Assembly: GCF_047948215.1 (NCBI RefSeq)
Contig: NC_134455.1
Location: 344,372,997 to 344,436,996 of the forward strand
Direction: 5' to 3'
Origin: Lycorma delicatula
Lineage: Eukaryota > Arthropoda > Insecta > Hemiptera > Fulgoridae
Length of the DNA: 64,000 bases
Shown here: positions 61,267-64,000 of the stretch, piece after piece
Position numbering within the stretch: position 1 is the first letter of the stretch
Layout: each line of letters opens with the position of its first letter
Program-made: the position numbers and the translations under genes
The notes under the pieces: generated by a model
Seen by the model: the letters and a program-made list of their open reading frames with translations, nothing else
What the model was told of the DNA's origin: nothing
Databases searched by the model: none

Positions 61267-63972
61267 TCACGGTGGTTCGTCCAGTACGGCGTGAGGCCGC
61301 TTCCTTACACCTGTCGGAGTTGGGTCCTCTCTGCAGATGTCCCGAAGATGACTGTGTTCGGACACAGCCGCTCTCCCGAACAGTCTGCGCGCCTGCGCCA
61401 CCCCCACCTCGGACACGGATTGAAATCTCGCATCAGATCGGAGAGTGGCGTTCCTGACGAACCACGGAGCTCCAAAGATCGTCCGCAACGCTACGTTTTG
61501 GACGGCCTCGATCTTCTTTTGAAGCGAGGAGCTCAACACTGCCCCCCATGCCGGGTAAGCATATGTCAGAATCGGCAGTACGTACAGCCGAAAAATGAGC
61601 AGCTTAGTTGCCAGTGGGTACGGGCTGGCACTGTTCAGCACTGGGTATAGCGAGGCTCTGGCGGCCTTAGCCCTTCGGGTCGCATAATTTACATGCTCGT
61701 CGAAGGTAAGCCGCCTGTCCAACACCACCCCCAGGTACTTAACTGTTTTCTCAAAAGGGATTTTCTCCCCTGAGATTTCCAGCTCTCTGGTCGGTTTCCG
61801 TGTCTTGCATGTGAACATCACGGCCACCGATTTTTCACCGTTGACCCTGATTCTCCACATGTCGAGCCACGGTTCCACTAAGTCCAGCTGCCTTTGGAGC
61901 CTCCGGACCGCGTAATCCACATTTGCGGATTCGTAGAAATATGCCGTGTCGTCTGCGTAAAGGGCCGTTTTGACCCCATCCGACAGCGGCATATCGTTCA
62001 CGTACAAAGTGTACAAGAACGGGGAAAGGACTGCTCCTTGGGGAACCCCAGCGGCTATTTCTCTGGTAGAGGAAATCGTTTCCCCTACGCGCACGACAAA
62101 ATGTCGGTCTAGTAGATATGACCGCATCAGTCTGACATAGCGGTACGGGATCGCCGATCGCGCTAGCTTATAAAGCAGCCCGCTATGCCAAACTTTGTCA
62201 AAGGCCTTGGCCACATCCAGAAAAACGGCTGCAGTCACCCGTTTCCTGTTCAGGCCTCCGACAAGGTCATCTATTATTTTTACCAGTTGGAGGGTAGTTG
62301 AGTGACCCTCCCTGAACCCAAATTGCTCGGGCCGCACTTCTCCCTCCATGTATCGCCTCAGTTTTTCAAGAAAAATCCTCTCGAACAACTTAGACAATAC
62401 CGGTAACAGGGAGATTGGCCTATAATTCCGTGGGAAAAGTAAACTTTTCCCCGGTTTGGGTAAACATACGACTTTGGCCGTTTTCCAACAATTCGGGAAA
62501 TATCCAACGTACAAAATGGACGTGAATATCACCGAAATTGCCGTAATCACGGAGGCCGGTATGTTCCGGAATGCACGGGCGCTGATCCCGTCGACACCCG
62601 GGGCCTTGTCGGGGCTTGTGGCCTTAATGGCTGCGGAAACTTCCGCTTCAGTGACTTGGTCAATCTCTAGAGGGGCGTCCTCCACCTGTGAGAAATAATC
62701 TACAAGAAAGGATTCCACCTCGGTTGTGTGCTCGTCGTTCGGGGAGGGAGGGGGGTTTGGAGTGAACTGCTCCTCCAAGGTATCGGCGAATACCTCGGCC
62801 CTCTCCGCCTCCGAGTATGCAAGAAAACCTCGCTGCCCCACAACCGGATGGCGAGGCTTCTTCCCTTCTCGCAGTCTCCTGTTCAACCTGAACACCGAGG
62901 AGATGTCGTCAGAGACCGAGGCGAGGTATTCGTTCCACGAATCCTCTCGATGGCTTTTTAGCAGTTGTTTTACCCTGTCCGTTTGATTATAAAAGGCCCG
63001 CTTATCGGCGGGGGACAGGGTGATTCGATATCTCCTCCTCAATCGTCGTTTCTCCGTTATGGCTTCGGAGATATGAGGAGGGAGGTCGTTTCGAACAACT
63101 GCTCGAGTCTTGGCCGATGAGCTGCCTGCCAGGGCCTCGGTCATTGACGACGTGACGCGCCCGACAGTGTCGTCGATTTCCTCCGGGGTGTTCAGGAGCT
63201 CAGGATTTACCGGCCTGTACTCCCGCTGGAGGGTTTCGTAGAACCTTTTCCAGTTAACTGACCTTCGGGGTATAGGCGGGGGATCTCGGCCACCCCCTGC
63301 CTGACCTAGTTCCAACAGGACAGGGGAATGGTCCGAGCTGAGGTCTTCTATCGTTTCAATCATGAATGGGAGGGTACCCCCCTTCATGACTGCGATATCC
63401 AGCACGTCAGGCCTAGATCTGCCTGAGCGATGCACGAACGTGGGCACCTCAGGGCCTACGACGACCAAGCGGCGGGCTCTCGCCCTTTCGTACAGCAATC
63501 TGCCATTTGGATTTGTCAGATTGCTGTTCCATGACACGTGTTTGGCATTGAGGTCGCCCATGAGTATCATGGGCCCATCCCAATTTTCCAGCACGGCATC
63601 CAGATCTGCGCCGGTTACCGCGTCGTTCGGCTTGCTATAAGCCGAAACCAGCCGATACACCGTGCCCAGATGCTCCACATGCACACACGTTTGCTCCATC
63701 ACGTTTGTATGAAGAACAACGCGCGTATGCATGTGGCGTCTGTGGACTAAAACCGCAGTTCCTCCAGAGGAGTGAGATCCGGGTCGAACTGGCCTATCCG
63801 TCCTATATGTAAAATAGTTCCGAAGGGTCAGTTGCTTGTTCGGGTTCAAGCACGTCTCAGACAACAGTATCACGTCTATCAGTAGATCCTCGGCCAGACG
63901 GCATAGTTCCTCCTTCCGGCCTACTACTGAGTTGGCGTTCCACTGCAAGAGTCTGAGGGTGGGCCTAACCAT
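61267..63972 (-). CDS. Retrotransposon ORF2 (endonuclease and reverse transcriptase), copy 5
   Basis: 901 residues with all catalytic motifs, including LPKPGK and YADD. Copy-specific conservative changes are M653L, E665D and I827V. Together with a clean frame this makes it a plausible active source if ORF1 is also intact. Confidence 0.95.
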   Translation of the reverse strand: MVRPTLRLLQWNANSVVGRKEELCRLAEDLLIDVILLSETCLNPNKQLTLRNYFTYRTDRPVRPGSHSSGGTAVLVHRRHMHTRVVLHTNVMEQTCVHVEHLGTVYRLVSAYSKPNDAVTGADLDAVLENWDGPMILMGDLNAKHVSWNSNLTNPNGRLLYERARARRLVVVGPEVPTFVHRSGRSRPDVLDIAVMKGGTLPFMIETIEDLSSDHSPVLLELGQAGGGRDPPPIPRRSVNWKRFYETLQREYRPVNPELLNTPEEIDDTVGRVTSSMTEALAGSSSAKTRAVVRNDLPPHISEAITEKRRLRRRYRITLSPADKRAFYNQTDRVKQLLKSHREDSWNEYLASVSDDISSVFRLNRRLREGKKPRHPVVGQRGFLAYSEAERAEVFADTLEEQFTPNPPPSPNDEHTTEVESFLVDYFSQVEDAPLEIDQVTEAEVSAAIKATSPDKAPGVDGISARAFRNIPASVITAISVIFTSILYVGYFPNCWKTAKVVCLPKPGKSLLFPRNYRPISLLPVLSKLFERIFLEKLRRYMEGEVRPEQFGFREGHSTTLQLVKIIDDLVGGLNRKRVTAAVFLDVAKAFDKVWHSGLLYKLARSAIPYRYVRLMRSYLLDRHFVVRVGETISSTREIAAGVPQGAVLSPFLYTLYVNDMPLSDGVKTALYADDTAYFYESANVDYAVRRLQRQLDLVEPWLDMWRIRVNGEKSVAVMFTCKTRKPTRELEISGEKIPFEKTVKYLGVVLDRRLTFDEHVNYATRRAKAARASLYPVLNSASPYPLATKLLIFRLYVLPILTYAYPAWGAVLSSSLQKKIEAVQNVALRTIFGAPWFVRNATLRSDARFQSVSEVGVAQARRLFGRAAVSEHSHLRDICREDPTPTGVRKRPHAVLDEPP

Positions 63973-64000
63973 ACCTGGACAGTACAGTCATGAGGCACTC
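63965..64000 (-). CDS. Retrotransposon ORF1, copy 5 (C-terminal end only)
   Basis: Last 11 codons plus stop, matching the ECLMTVLSRYG end of ORF1 in other copies. It overlaps the ORF2 start by 8 nt. The rest lies beyond the window. Confidence 0.9.
   Translation of the reverse strand, partial: ECLMTVLSRYG

Larger units (their letters stand above)
59784..64000 (-). mobile_element. Non-LTR retrotransposon copy 5 (minus strand, runs off window)
   Basis: The 3' end with three ATTCC units abuts H3 flank. ORF2 is complete and ORF1 begins at the window end. It is in the same orientation as H3. The target-site duplication cannot be measured because the 5' junction is outside the window. It is closest to copy 3 in 3'-region variants, but has a distinct TTTCCAGAAAAATC where the other copies have TTCCACAAAAATC. 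Confidence 0.93.

Overview
The window is a metazoan, most likely insect, replication-dependent histone locus made of tandem head-to-tail quintet repeats. Each unit carries H1 (+), H3 (-), H4 (+), H2A (-) and H2B (+). The gene order, the divergent H3/H4 and H2A/H2B pairs, the intronless CDSs and a 16-nt histone 3' stem-loop after every gene support this. I cannot assign the insect order. Without inserts a unit is about 8.54-8.61 kb. Unit 1 runs 1-8542, unit 2 8543-29388, unit 3 29389-42191, unit 4 42192-56924, and unit 5 starts at 56925 and is cut by the window end. All copies of each histone encode the same protein, so the array is strongly homogenised. Most differences between units lie in microsatellites.

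The array is invaded by five copies of one non-LTR retrotransposon family. It has a Jockey-type layout: ORF1 with three zinc knuckles, then ORF2 with an AP-like endonuclease and a reverse transcriptase, with no RNase H seen. Copies 1, 3 and 4 (9022-15093, 29868-34051, 42671-48781) sit at the same position upstream of H1, between an inverted CCAAT box and the TATA box. Copy 2 (19636-25774) lies in the H2A/H2B divergent promoter. Copy 5 (59784 to beyond 64000, minus strand) lies about 14 bp downstream of the H3 TATA-like box. In all five cases the element has the same orientation as the histone gene next to its 3' end. Target-site duplications are 11-13 bp, and those at H1 and H2B contain the ATTGG (inverted CCAAT) box or nearly all of it. 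No histone CDS is broken.

The element ends in (ATTCC)n rather than poly(A). ORF1 carries a Lys/Ala/Pro-rich segment that resembles the histone H1 C-terminal tail. The element also has a long 3' region of about 1.5 kb with two poly-T/splice-acceptor-like modules, a 15-bp tandem repeat (Pro-Ala-Gln-Gln in one frame), UUCG hairpins and two open frames that a short intron-like segment would join. Copies 2 and 4 have intact ORFs. Copy 1 is broken by a 41-bp deletion and has lost a zinc-knuckle cysteine. Copy 3 is 5'-truncated. Copy 5 has an intact ORF2, and its ORF1 runs off the window.

The strongest candidate for something new is this retrotransposon lineage, which appears to live in histone-gene promoters. 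The remaining spacer DNA is AT-rich and microsatellite-rich, except for a CpG-rich block of about 750 bp just upstream of each H1.
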